Positions 44,908-52,744 of a stretch of 64,000 bases of DNA are shown in pieces (within the stretch, counting starts at the first letter, position 1; each line of letters opens with the position of its first letter). The DNA lies in the NCBI RefSeq assembly GCF_050948215.1, contig NW_027489043.1, forward strand, positions 1 through 64,000, given 5' to 3'. This stretch comes from Halictus rubicundus (lineage: Eukaryota; Arthropoda; Insecta; Hymenoptera; Halictidae). The notes beneath the pieces were generated by a model. That model saw only the letters and a list, made by a program, of their open reading frames with translations. It searched no databases and was not told the DNA's origin. A program made the translations under genes and the position numbers.

Positions 44908-46599
44908 ATGATTCGGCACAGCCCGAAAAAACAAAGCGATAAGGGAGGGGGGGATAGTAACAAGGGAGGGGGGGAAATTGAGGTATTCTTAACTCCGGAC
45001 GCCCCCAGAAAAATGGAGAAAATGGGGAAAAACGTAAAAAGCGGACCGTTCGTGTACTTAGGGGAGAAATTGGCGGAAAAAAGGGACAGGACTAGCGGAA
45101 ACGAAACAGATACGGACTCGATAGACTCGAGATCGTGTGAAGGACTAAGAATAACAAGAAGTAAAAGGAAAAAGGTGGTAGAAAAACGGGAAATAGTAAG
45201 CATGGAACCGATAGTTCATATAAGCGATTCGGGTGCTGAGGAGGAAACATACAGAAAAGGAGAGGAGGGAGATGTGCTCGAGGAGATCAAGGAACTGGAA
45301 CACCTCCTGAGGAAAACTAGGAACTCCACGAGAGAGGTAAGGGGATACACGATAGAAAATAGTGAACTTCTCAGGGCAAACATTGTGAATCATGCTGCAC
45401 AAGCGGATAGACAACTAGAGGCAGCTTTGACGAGAGTCATAAGTATTGGATTAAGGGTGGAAAATCAAAAGCTAAAAAAGGCACTACAGATAAGGGAGCA
45501 GGGGACGCAAAGTTCCCCTTGTCTCGAGAATAGGGGAAAGATGGGGGAAGGAAATATGGACAGAAAGCATAGGGAATATAGGCAACAAAGGAAGAGCAGA
45601 ACGAAACAGTGGGAAACAGACGGGAGGGAGGATGAAACAGAAGGAGAAGAGGGACAAAGGGGGGTAGATAGGACAGAGACGGAAAAAGAGGGGACGAGTA
45701 TGGAAGGAAATAAGGAAGTTAATGAAAAAGGGGAAAGCAACTGGGTGGTGGTGAACAGAAACAAGAATAGAGGGGGAAAATCAGTTAGGAGCAGCAAGGG
45801 AAATGAGGAAGAGGGGGTAGAGAAAGCGAGAAGAGAAAAAGAGGAGAAGGGGGAGAAAAGGAAGCCTCCGGTAGGACCAAAAAATGAGGCAGTAATAGTC
45901 AAAGCGACGGAAAATAGGACATTTGCAGACCTATTCAAACAAATAAAGGATAAGGCGGGAAACAAGATAGAGGGGATACAAACTGTGAGGAAATCAAGGG
46001 GAGGGGACCTTATAATAGAGATGGAGAAGGGACGCGAGGGGGTAAATCTGGAGAAAGCGGTAAAGGAGGTCCTAGGGGAAGAACACAAAATTAAAAGAGT
46101 GGCACCAAAATTTTTTTACGAGGTAAGGGACATTGACCCGACATTGGAACGGGAAGAGGTAAGGAACGAAATTGCCAAGGCGCTACAAATTGAAAATAGC
46201 GAAATAGAGGTAAAAACAGTCCGTTTTGGATACGGAGGAACGAAAACTGCGATAATAACAGTTCCAACGGGGATGTTAGAGAAAATAGGCGAAGAAAATA
46301 AAGTGAGGGTAGGGTACACGGCATGTAAAATGAGGAGAACGCAGAACCTCGTGAGATGCTTTAAATGCCACGACTTCGGGCATCTATCATATAACTGCAA
46401 GTTGGAAATACAGGGGAAAGAACTCTGCAGAAGATGTGGCAAAGTAGGACACCAAATCAACGGATGTGAGGCGATTAAAAGCTGCATCCTTTGCATTAGA
46501 GCTGGCATTCCTGCGGTAAAGGCGGAACATGTGGCGGGAGCAGTGGGATGCCCGCAATATAAAAAATATGTGTTGGGGCTGGCAGAGGGTAAAAATTAA
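44908..46599 (+). CDS. ORF1, Gag-like nucleic-acid-binding protein
   Basis: This ORF encodes 563 residues. In R1-clade elements ORF1 binds the element RNA, forms the ribonucleoprotein particle and, in TRAS and SART, helps direct it to the target. The N-terminal part is basic and Gly/Ser-rich. Residues about 120-200 are rich in heptad-like L, E and K and probably form a coiled coil for self-association. Residues about 220-325 are a highly charged Glu/Lys/Arg linker. Residues about 327-475 resemble the RRM-like Gag region of this clade. Three zinc knuckles follow: C484-C487-H492-C497 and C507-C510-H515-C520 (both CX2CX4HX4C), then C526-C529-H541-C548 (CX2CX11HX6C). This is the usual arrangement for R1-type ORF1. 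The ATG at 44,908 follows an A-rich leader and no other ATG gives a longer frame. It ends in a tandem stop, TAATAA, 5 bases before ORF2. No frameshift or internal stop is seen. Confidence 0.92.
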   Translation: MIRHSPKKQSDKGGGDSNKGGGEIEVFLTPDAPRKMEKMGKNVKSGPFVYLGEKLAEKRDRTSGNETDTDSIDSRSCEGLRITRSKRKKVVEKREIVSMEPIVHISDSGAEEETYRKGEEGDVLEEIKELEHLLRKTRNSTREVRGYTIENSELLRANIVNHAAQADRQLEAALTRVISIGLRVENQKLKKALQIREQGTQSSPCLENRGKMGEGNMDRKHREYRQQRKSRTKQWETDGREDETEGEEGQRGVDRTETEKEGTSMEGNKEVNEKGESNWVVVNRNKNRGGKSVRSSKGNEEEGVEKARREKEEKGEKRKPPVGPKNEAVIVKATENRTFADLFKQIKDKAGNKIEGIQTVRKSRGGDLIIEMEKGREGVNLEKAVKEVLGEEHKIKRVAPKFFYEVRDIDPTLEREEVRNEIAKALQIENSEIEVKTVRFGYGGTKTAIITVPTGMLEKIGEENKVRVGYTACKMRRTQNLVRCFKCHDFGHLSYNCKLEIQGKELCRRCGKVGHQINGCEAIKSCILCIRAGIPAVKAEHVAGAVGCPQYKKYVLGLAEGKN

Positions 46600-46607
46600 T
46601 AAATATG
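46597..46607 (+). promoter_or_regulatory. ORF1-ORF2 junction TAATAAATATG
   Basis: ORF1 ends in two in-frame stops (TAA at 46,597 and 46,600), and the ORF2 ATG at 46,605 follows in a different frame. Only 5 bases separate the first stop from the start. ORF2 of the R1-clade element SART1 is known to be translated by termination-reinitiation at a very close stop-start junction. The same mechanism is a reasonable inference here, but nothing in this sequence proves it. Confidence 0.5.
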
Positions 46608-49600
46608 GATATTTTACAGATAAATTTAAACCACTGCCGACTTGCGCATTACTTGCTAATGCAAACAGCAATTGACCTAAATGCGAATATAGTATTAATA
46701 GCGGAGCCACTTTTTAATCCGGGAAACTGGATCTATTCGAAAAAGGGGACCGCCGCTATATGGACCTGCGACTTGAAGGGAAAGAAAAGACTAGAGGACG
46801 GAGACGTGATAGATGAAGATTTCGTAGCAATAAAAATTAATAAAGAAACTTATATAAGTATATATTTATCTCCAAACATGTCAACTGACGAATATGCTTA
46901 CAGGCTTAGTATATTATCAGAGTTCATCAGCAAGGAAAGAAGAAAGGGGAGGAGCATCTGCGTTGGAGGAGATTTCAACGCAAAATCACCGAGCTGGGGG
47001 TCCAAGGAGCAAAATGACAAAGGGAGTATCTTGCTGGACAGATTTCTCGAGTGGGGCCTGACACCGATCAAACCGGAGGGGGGTCATACTTACGAAAAGG
47101 GACAAGTAAAGTCAAATCTTGACTTCATTGCAGTGACGAGGGACCTGACAAGGGACAGGGAAACCGTAACAAATATAATAGACGTGGAGTCAGCCTCCGA
47201 TCACAAATATTTATTGACAAAAATAAGGATGGTAAGTAAAGAGGTAGTTGAAGATATTAATGCATGTGTTTTCAGATGGAGGGTGACGAAAGCCGGCTTA
47301 GAAAAAAGCATAGAAATAGCAGACGAAATTTGGAGAGAGAAAAGACTGATAACTCAAGAAAAGTATCGAGAAGAGGAAGAAAAAAAATTCCTAGGTGCGC
47401 TCCCCGAAATATGTGAGAGAGCTTTCGAAAAAATAAAAACGGGAGAAGGAAAAAAGAAAAAGGCAAATATATGGTGGAACGATGAAATAAGAGAACAAAG
47501 GAGCAAAACAAACAATCTAAGAAGAAAAGTGCAAAGATACAGGAAAAAAGGAAAACGGGACATGGAGGAAATAATAAATTTCTTATATAAGAAAAGTAAA
47601 AGAGTACTTCAAAGACTCATAGCGAAGGAAAAAGAGAGAAAATGGAAGGAACTATGCGAGACAATAAATAAAGACCCATGGGGAAAACCCTACAAAACGG
47701 TGATTAGGCAAGTCAAACCCGACACACCCCCGGCAAATATATCAACGGAAATGGCTAAGGAAGTATTAAAGGAACTGTTCCCCTCAGACGGGGGAAAGGA
47801 GGCGGCAAACGAAAGAGAAGAAAATACGAGGAATAGAGAAGGGGAAAGGGGTGAAATGAGAGAGATGAACCAAGAGGTAAGGGAAGAGAGAGAGAGAGAA
47901 AGAGAAGAAATACCCAGGATAACGATGGAAGAAATTCTTAGAGCAGTTAAGAATCTAAAACCAAATAAGGCGGCGGGATTGGACGGGATGATTCCGGAGA
48001 TAATAAAAAAATTAGCGGAGAGGAGACCGGATAGATTCCAGGCTCTGTTCAATGGAATTTTCGAAAGGGGGAGAATACCGGGAGAATGGAAGAAGGCCAG
48101 GACGATCCTCCTCAGAAAGCCGGGGAAAAATCCGGATGAACCCTCGGCGTACCGACCAATATGTGTAATAGACGCGATAGCGAAAATGATGGAATACATC
48201 ACAAGAGATAGATTGGAGAAGGAAATGGGGAGGGAATCGTTTGACAAAAACCAATACGGATTTGTGAAAGGAAGGTCAACGGTCCACGCCATGACCAAGG
48301 TAGTAGAAGACGCATGGACAGCAACCGATAAACAGAGATTCGGGGTTATGATAGCTCTGGACGTCAGGAATGCTTTTAACACCCTAAGATGGGATACGAT
48401 AATAGAGCAAATGAAAATGAGAGGTTTTAGTGACTATCTGACGAGGCTAATGCAGGATTATTTTAACGAAAGGACAATATGCTACAAAAATTCGGACGAA
48501 ACAATTTGGAGAGAAATGAAAATGGGGGTTCCACAGGGGTCGGTATTGGGACCGTTTATGTGGAACTTGGTGTATGACGATCTCCTGAAAAGAGAAAACC
48601 CGGAAATGACCAGCAAATATGCTTTTGCGGATGACATAATTATTACGATACAAGCATCAACGATTAATGGATTAAGGAAGAGGATTGAGAGAGTCGTAGA
48701 AGATACGAGGAAATGGATGAAGACAAAAGGACTATCCCTTGCGGAACAAAAAACGGAGATTATGCTGATGAATCAAAAAAAAATAGAGGGGGGGCTAGAA
48801 ATCCGAATAGGTGGGACGAAAATAAAGCCGAGTCCGTTTTTAAAATATTTAGGAGTAACTTTTGACGAAAAGAAGAACTTTAAGAAACACATAGAGGACG
48901 CCACAAATAAGGCCATAAAGACGATGACTGTATTAAGCAGTCTAATGACAAATGGTAAAAGGACTAGCCAGGCTGTTAGAAGGCTATTCTATATGACGCT
49001 CGAAGCGATAGTTTTATATGGGGCCCCAGTATGGGCGGAAGGGGCCTTAGCAAACCGCAATAAAAACACATTAAGGAAAACTCAAAAATTGGGCCTGGGA
49101 AGGGTGGTGTCGGCATATAGGACTGTACCACAGGAAACGCTGTGTGTACTAGCAGGCATAACACCCTGGCATTTAAAAATCCAGGAAAGGAAACAGCTAT
49201 TCCAGATTGAAAACCAAATATTAAAAGAGGAGAACATAGACAATATAAAAACCCTATGCAGAGAGGGGAGAAACCTAGGGACCATACACGAGATTCTGGA
49301 GGGCCTAAGATTGGAATTAGAGGAGGAAGAGGGTGAGGAAAGCCTTAAAAAATCCGTAAAAATTTGGATAAGGAGGAGGATGAAGGACATAACCGACATC
49401 TTATGGCAGAGGGAGTGGGAAAGGGAGGTGGTGGGCAGGTGGACGTACCGCCTAATCCCTAATATAGTTAAATGGAGAAAAAGGAAATACGGGCAATTGA
49501 GTTTTTACGTAACACAAGTACTAACCGGACATGGGGTTTTTAACACTTATAGGGAAAGAATAGGGAAATCGGAAACAGGGGAGTGCTGGTACCACCAGAA

Positions 49601-49898
49601 TTGTCCGGATACCCCGGAGCATACTATAATAGATTGCGAGGAGTGGGAAGAAGAAAGGAGAGAGATGCTTGAAAGTATAAAAATAAGGAGAGATAGACTG
49701 ACGATCGAAAAACTGATGGAAGAGAGCGTTAAAAAAGGAGAGAACTGGATAGCTTTTGAAGGATTTTGCAGAAGGGTAATGAAAAGGAAGGAGGAGGAAG
49801 AGAGAAGGAGGGAGAAGATGGCGGGAGAAACTCCCACTTTAAGAGATATCCAGGCGGACCTAGAGTCAGGAGATACGGAAAGAAGAAGGGATCTATAA
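46605..49898 (+). CDS. ORF2, endonuclease-reverse transcriptase of an R1-clade element
   Basis: This ORF encodes 1,097 residues. It nicks the target and copies element RNA into DNA from the nicked 3' end. Residues 1-210 are an APE-like endonuclease with the expected active-site set: N9 in INLNH, E34 in AEP, Y87 in IYLSP, D123 and N125 in GGDFNA, D173 in LDFIAV, and D199-H200 in ASDHK. A charged basic linker follows, with the WW (290-291) motif typical of the clade. The reverse transcriptase spans about 440-735, with AAGLDG (456-461), YRPICV, QYGFVKGRST, D586 in ALDVRNAF, GVPQGSVLGP (641-650) and FADD (674-677). The thumb has FLKYLGV near 746. A C-terminal finger C994-X5-C1000-X5-H1006-X4-C1011 matches the R1-type cysteine-histidine motif. 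I see no RNase H signature. All catalytic residues are present and the frame is unbroken. Confidence 0.95.
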   Translation: MDILQINLNHCRLAHYLLMQTAIDLNANIVLIAEPLFNPGNWIYSKKGTAAIWTCDLKGKKRLEDGDVIDEDFVAIKINKETYISIYLSPNMSTDEYAYRLSILSEFISKERRKGRSICVGGDFNAKSPSWGSKEQNDKGSILLDRFLEWGLTPIKPEGGHTYEKGQVKSNLDFIAVTRDLTRDRETVTNIIDVESASDHKYLLTKIRMVSKEVVEDINACVFRWRVTKAGLEKSIEIADEIWREKRLITQEKYREEEEKKFLGALPEICERAFEKIKTGEGKKKKANIWWNDEIREQRSKTNNLRRKVQRYRKKGKRDMEEIINFLYKKSKRVLQRLIAKEKERKWKELCETINKDPWGKPYKTVIRQVKPDTPPANISTEMAKEVLKELFPSDGGKEAANEREENTRNREGERGEMREMNQEVREEREREREEIPRITMEEILRAVKNLKPNKAAGLDGMIPEIIKKLAERRPDRFQALFNGIFERGRIPGEWKKARTILLRKPGKNPDEPSAYRPICVIDAIAKMMEYITRDRLEKEMGRESFDKNQYGFVKGRSTVHAMTKVVEDAWTATDKQRFGVMIALDVRNAFNTLRWDTIIEQMKMRGFSDYLTRLMQDYFNERTICYKNSDETIWREMKMGVPQGSVLGPFMWNLVYDDLLKRENPEMTSKYAFADDIIITIQASTINGLRKRIERVVEDTRKWMKTKGLSLAEQKTEIMLMNQKKIEGGLEIRIGGTKIKPSPFLKYLGVTFDEKKNFKKHIEDATNKAIKTMTVLSSLMTNGKRTSQAVRRLFYMTLEAIVLYGAPVWAEGALANRNKNTLRKTQKLGLGRVVSAYRTVPQETLCVLAGITPWHLKIQERKQLFQIENQILKEENIDNIKTLCREGRNLGTIHEILEGLRLELEEEEGEESLKKSVKIWIRRRMKDITDILWQREWEREVVGRWTYRLIPNIVKWRKRKYGQLSFYVTQVLTGHGVFNTYRERIGKSETGECWYHQNCPDTPEHTIIDCEEWEEERREMLESIKIRRDRLTIEKLMEESVKKGENWIAFEGFCRRVMKRKEEEERRREKMAGETPTLRDIQADLESGDTERRRDL

Positions 49899-50697
49899 AT
49901 AACTATAATTATAAAATAAGTAATGAGATGTAAATAAAGGAGAACAACGTAAAGAAGGAGGAATGATAGTTGTTTCTGTTTTCAGCTTCCCCGGAAAAGT
50001 CGGGTGCAGGGGAAGGGAGGGGGAGAGAGGGGGAGATGATGAGAGGGGAGCCCAGGGAAGAAGCCAGCAAGAAGGGACCAGAAACATCGAAGCTGCGGCA
50101 CCCGGAAGCCTGTGTAAAAGCTGGAAAGCAGGTCCAGGCCGAGGAGGTCGCAGCAAGTATGGAGAAGGAAACTCCGAGCGGCAGAGGACAGTGCTCCCGG
50201 TATTATCTCTCCCCCAATCTCACCCTCCTTCCTCCCAGTCAGAGGACCACCCGACGTATCCAGAGGGGGGCTGAGGCAGAAGCCAAAATAGGAACGAAAG
50301 GAGGGAAGAAGAGAGATAGTAGTAGAGAAGAGGGAAAAGAACCCCTGGAGGGAGGTACAGGAGAGGGGGTAAAATAAGAACAGGAAGGGAAAGCTTCAAG
50401 TAAGATAGAGATAATAAGAAAATAGGAAAGAAAATCAAAGGAAGGAAAAAACCCTCAATAAGAAAATAGGGAATCAGAATAAAATGAGATAATTGCTAAC
50501 TGAATACACAGGAGAAAAGAGAATCTGTAGAAGTAATAAGAAACTCTATCTTAGCTGAAGTGTTCCCGAGAAAGGATAGGAAGGATATTAGGGAATAAAG
50601 AAGAGAGGACGAACACAAGGAAGGAACTCCCAAGAAAAACAGAGACACAGGGAATAGGTACCAAGATAGAAAATAGAGGGGAAAAGATAAAAGAAGA

Positions 50698-50773
50698 AAT
50701 AAAATAGAAAGGATGAAAATAAAAGGGGTTTAGAATAATATTAACGTCAAAAAAAAAAAAAAAAAAAAAAAAA
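50698..50773 (+). other. Internal AATAAA signals followed by an A25 tract
   Basis: AATAAA occurs at 50,698-50,703 and 50,718-50,723. A run of 25 A residues starts at 50,749, 26 nt after the second signal. This is the spacing of a genuine polyadenylation site, so the tract looks like a former poly(A) tail kept inside the element. It could also be an ordinary A-tract expansion in A-rich DNA. Downstream sequence resumes with GGGGGAAATAAG and is not satellite. Confidence 0.55.
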
Positions 50774-51383
50774 GGGGGAAATAAGAAAAAGATAACTAGG
50801 AAAAGGAACTCTGTTTTTCAGGAAGACCCGCCTAGTATAAGACAAATGAGAGAATACAAATGAGAAAGGAGAGAAACGGAAAACTAATGTAGGGAAATCG
50901 CGTAGCGAAGACGGATAGAGAATAGAGAGGAGAGAAAGGGATAATGAGAGAAAATAAGAAGAAGAAATATTAATATAGTAATAAGGGTAAAACGGTGAAC
51001 AGGAAGAGAAGGAGAAGGGAAGGAAAGGACGGGAGATCAGGGAAAGGGAAAAGAGGGAAGGGAGGTAAGATACAAGGGAACACAGATGCAAAGGCAAATA
51101 ACGAAGGCCTAAAGGGTCTACTTATGGTAGAGATTACCAGAGATGAGGACGGGGGTGTGAGGGAGAGGCGATGAGAAACCAAAAACTGGATAGGGGAACA
51201 GAGGTTCACCCCCCAGGGTGAAACAGAACCCTCCCACACCCTCCCTCTGCGCAATAAGGACCCTACAGGGTGAAAGGACTAAGATAAGGTGTAAGGGACT
51301 CAAGAGATACGAGTCGAAAGGGAGATAATAGGAGATCTTACCAGAGGGACAAAAAGGGGGGGTGGGAGGAAGAGGGGAGGTAA

Positions 51384-51648
51384 GTCCACTCCTTACCTTC
51401 GCCCCTCCGCTCTATTTTCTATTTTTTAGTTATTTTCTATCTATTTTTATTTTTTATCTAAATGTATTTTTAGTTTCTTTTTATCATTTCCTTATATATG
51501 TTTTTTCTTTTGCTTTCTTCTTTTTCTCTTCTCTTTTTCTTTTTCCAATTTCTTCTTTTTCTTTTTTCAAATTTCTTTTTAGTTCGTTCTTATATTTGCT
51601 TTGGTTTCTTTTTTCTTTTTTCCTTTTTCTTTTGTCTCCTTCTGGCTT
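51384..51648. other. Pyrimidine-rich (C/T) block
   Basis: Within an element whose sense strand is otherwise strongly A/G-rich, about 265 bases switch to almost pure T and C (TTTTCT, TTTCTTTTTC and similar). The switch is abrupt at both ends: AAGTCCACTCC at the left and TCTGGCTTAGGAAGCC at the right. An apparent 109-codon open frame across it starts with GTG and is only a hydrophobic reading of T-rich DNA. The function is unknown. Confidence 0.7.
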
Positions 51649-51668
51649 AGGAAGCCAAAGAAAAGTAG

Positions 51669-51718
51669 TTAGGATAGATAGGATAAGTTAGGATAAGGTA
51701 GGATAAGGTAGGATAAGA
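51669..51718 (+). repeat. GGATAAGGTA mini-array resembling the host satellite
   Basis: TTAGGATAGATA is followed by four 10-bp units of the form GGATAAG(G/T)TA, the last one incomplete. The words TAGGATA and GGATAG are those of the surrounding satellite, but the 10-bp period and the AAGG joint are different. The stretch lies inside the element, about 1 kb from its 3' end. Confidence 0.75.
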
Positions 51719-51810
51719 TGTAAATATGTAAATTGATAATACGTACAGAGTAGTTAAAAACGCCGTTTATGAAGGCGGCAACCAGAAGAATGAAAACAAA
51801 TAAAGGGTCA

Positions 51811-51892
51811 ATAGTGTGCAAACAATCTGTATGAGACTTGTATGAGCGGGTGATTCAGAGGAAGGAATGAAACTAAAGCGGCGGATGAGCGC

Positions 51893-51923
<31 letters not shown>

Positions 51924-52490
51924 TAGGGAAGCGTGTTGTATGAGTGTGGAAGGTAGATGAATGAATGAAATTACAAGGTTGGATGAGTGCAAACAAGTTG
52001 TAAGCGATCTGTATGAGAGTGTGATGCAGAGAAAGGAATGAATGAAATTAAAGTGCTGGATGAGCGAAACAATATGTAAGCGTGTTGTATGAGTGTGGAA
52101 GGTAGATTAAGGAATGAAATTACAATGCTGGATGAGTGCAAACAATTTGTAAGCGATCTGTATGGGAGTGTGATGCAGAGAAAGGAATGAATGAAATTAA
52201 AGTGCTGGATGAGCGAAACAATAGGTAAGCGTGTTGTATGAGCGTGGAAGGTAGACGAATCAATGAAAGTACAATGTTGGATGAGTGCAAACAATCTGTA
52301 AGCGTTCTGTATGAGGGTGCGATGCAGAGAAAGGAATGAAATTAAAGTGTTGGATGAGTGTGAAAAATTAGTAAAAGTGATGTATGAGGGTGGAAGGCAG
52401 ATGAATGAATGAAGGAACGAAATTAAAATGGTAGATGCGTGCGAACAATTTGTGAGAGTTTGAGTGAGTGAGGAGCGCAGTGGAATGAAT
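51811..52490 (+). repeat. Minisatellite of 72-77 bp arranged as a 149-bp dimer
   Basis: GGATGAG marks successive units at about 51,883, 51,981, 52,058, 52,130, 52,207, 52,279 and 52,352, with diverged partial units on both sides. Spacings alternate 77, 72, 77, 72, so the higher-order unit is 149 bp. The two types differ as ATGAGTGCAAACAA...GATGCAGAG and ATGAGCGAAACAA...GTGGAAGGTAGA. The 98-bp first interval is explained by an A27 run (51,893-51,919) expanded inside one unit. Tandem repeats occur in the 3' UTRs of several non-LTR elements. Their role here is unknown. Confidence 0.85.
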
Positions 52491-52693
52491 GGAATAAAAG
52501 TAAGAATGTAACGGTAAAGATAATAAAAACGAAGAATAACCTACTAAGAGAGCGGCAAGAGAGAAGAGTGTAAGAGAGGAAGAGATGCATGTGTTAAGAG
52601 CGGAGAAACAAACAATATGTCAATGTAAGAAGTGTATTGCGAAAGGATATGTAATTGTAATGGTAATTGTAATGATTGTACAAGAAATTGATA

Positions 52694-52699
52694 AATAAA
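52694..52699 (+). promoter_or_regulatory. Polyadenylation signal AATAAA of the element
   Basis: A canonical AATAAA ends 16 bases before the terminal A tract. Spacing and position are those expected for the 3' processing signal of the element transcript. Confidence 0.8.
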
Positions 52700-52715
52700 G
52701 AGGAAATTTTAATAC

Positions 52716-52727
52716 AAAAAAAAAAAA
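52716..52727 (+). other. Terminal poly(A) tail (12 A)
   Basis: Twelve A residues follow AATAC and are joined directly to satellite GGATAGAGG. This marks the 3' end of the insertion and shows that reverse transcription began in a poly(A) tail primed from the C-rich satellite strand. Confidence 0.9.
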
Positions 52728-52744
52728 GGATAGAGGATAGGATA
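52728..52744. repeat. Right target site duplication (17 bp)
   Basis: GGATAGAGGATAGGATA directly follows the poly(A) tail and equals the 17 bases before the element. The next bases, CGATAGAGG, continue exactly as in the element-free paralogue (54,705 onward), which supports a true duplication rather than chance satellite identity. Confidence 0.65.

Larger units (their letters stand above)
49899..52715 (+). other. Long composite 3' untranslated region
   Basis: About 2.8 kb separates the ORF2 stop from the poly(A) tail. It is built of dissimilar parts: a purine-rich stretch (about 49,900-50,748), an internal A25 tract, another purine-rich stretch (50,774-51,380), a pyrimidine-rich block (51,384-51,648), a GGATAAGGTA mini-array, a minisatellite (51,811-52,490) and a short unique end with AATAAA. 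Open frames here (for example 49,963-50,274 and 49,970-50,377) are low-complexity by-products of the purine bias; the longer starts with TTG. They show no recognisable domain and are not called as genes. Confidence 0.8.
43970..52727 (+). mobile_element. Full-length R1-clade non-LTR retrotransposon in the satellite
   Basis: The satellite stops at 43,970 and resumes at 52,728. Between them lie 8.76 kb of unrelated sequence with the order 5' UTR, ORF1 (three zinc knuckles), ORF2 (APE-like endonuclease, reverse transcriptase, C-terminal zinc finger), 3' UTR, AATAAA and poly(A). There are no long terminal repeats. This architecture, with an N-terminal APE domain beginning with LQINLN and a C-terminal C-H-C finger, fits the R1 clade, whose members move by target-primed reverse transcription and often use specific repeated targets such as 28S rDNA, TTAGG telomere repeats or microsatellites. 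Both ORFs are uninterrupted, so this copy may be recent and could be competent. The flanks are satellite, not 28S rDNA. Assignment to R1 proper, TRAS, SART or Waldo cannot be made by eye. Confidence 0.93.

Noticed and set aside
44868..49837. Minus-strand frames opposite ORF1 and ORF2 (for example 47,690-48,382)
   Set aside because: They are shadows of the A/G-rich coding strand. They have no conserved motifs, while the + frames carry complete domain sets.
49963..50377. A third element protein after ORF2 (103 or 135 codons)
   Set aside because: The sequence is low-complexity purine-rich DNA read in two frames. One frame starts with TTG. No domain, and no third ORF is expected in R1-clade elements.
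51362..51691. Hydrophobic 109-codon membrane protein
   Set aside because: It is a GTG-initiated frame through a T/C-rich tract, and the hydrophobicity is only the reading of T-rich codons.
51761..51777. Small hairpin CGCC-loop-GGCG in the 3' UTR as a structural element
   Set aside because: A 4-bp stem with a 9-base loop is expected by chance and has no supporting context.
43970..52727. Insertion in 28S rDNA, as for classical R1
   Set aside because: The flanks are GATAG satellite on both sides and no rDNA sequence is present.
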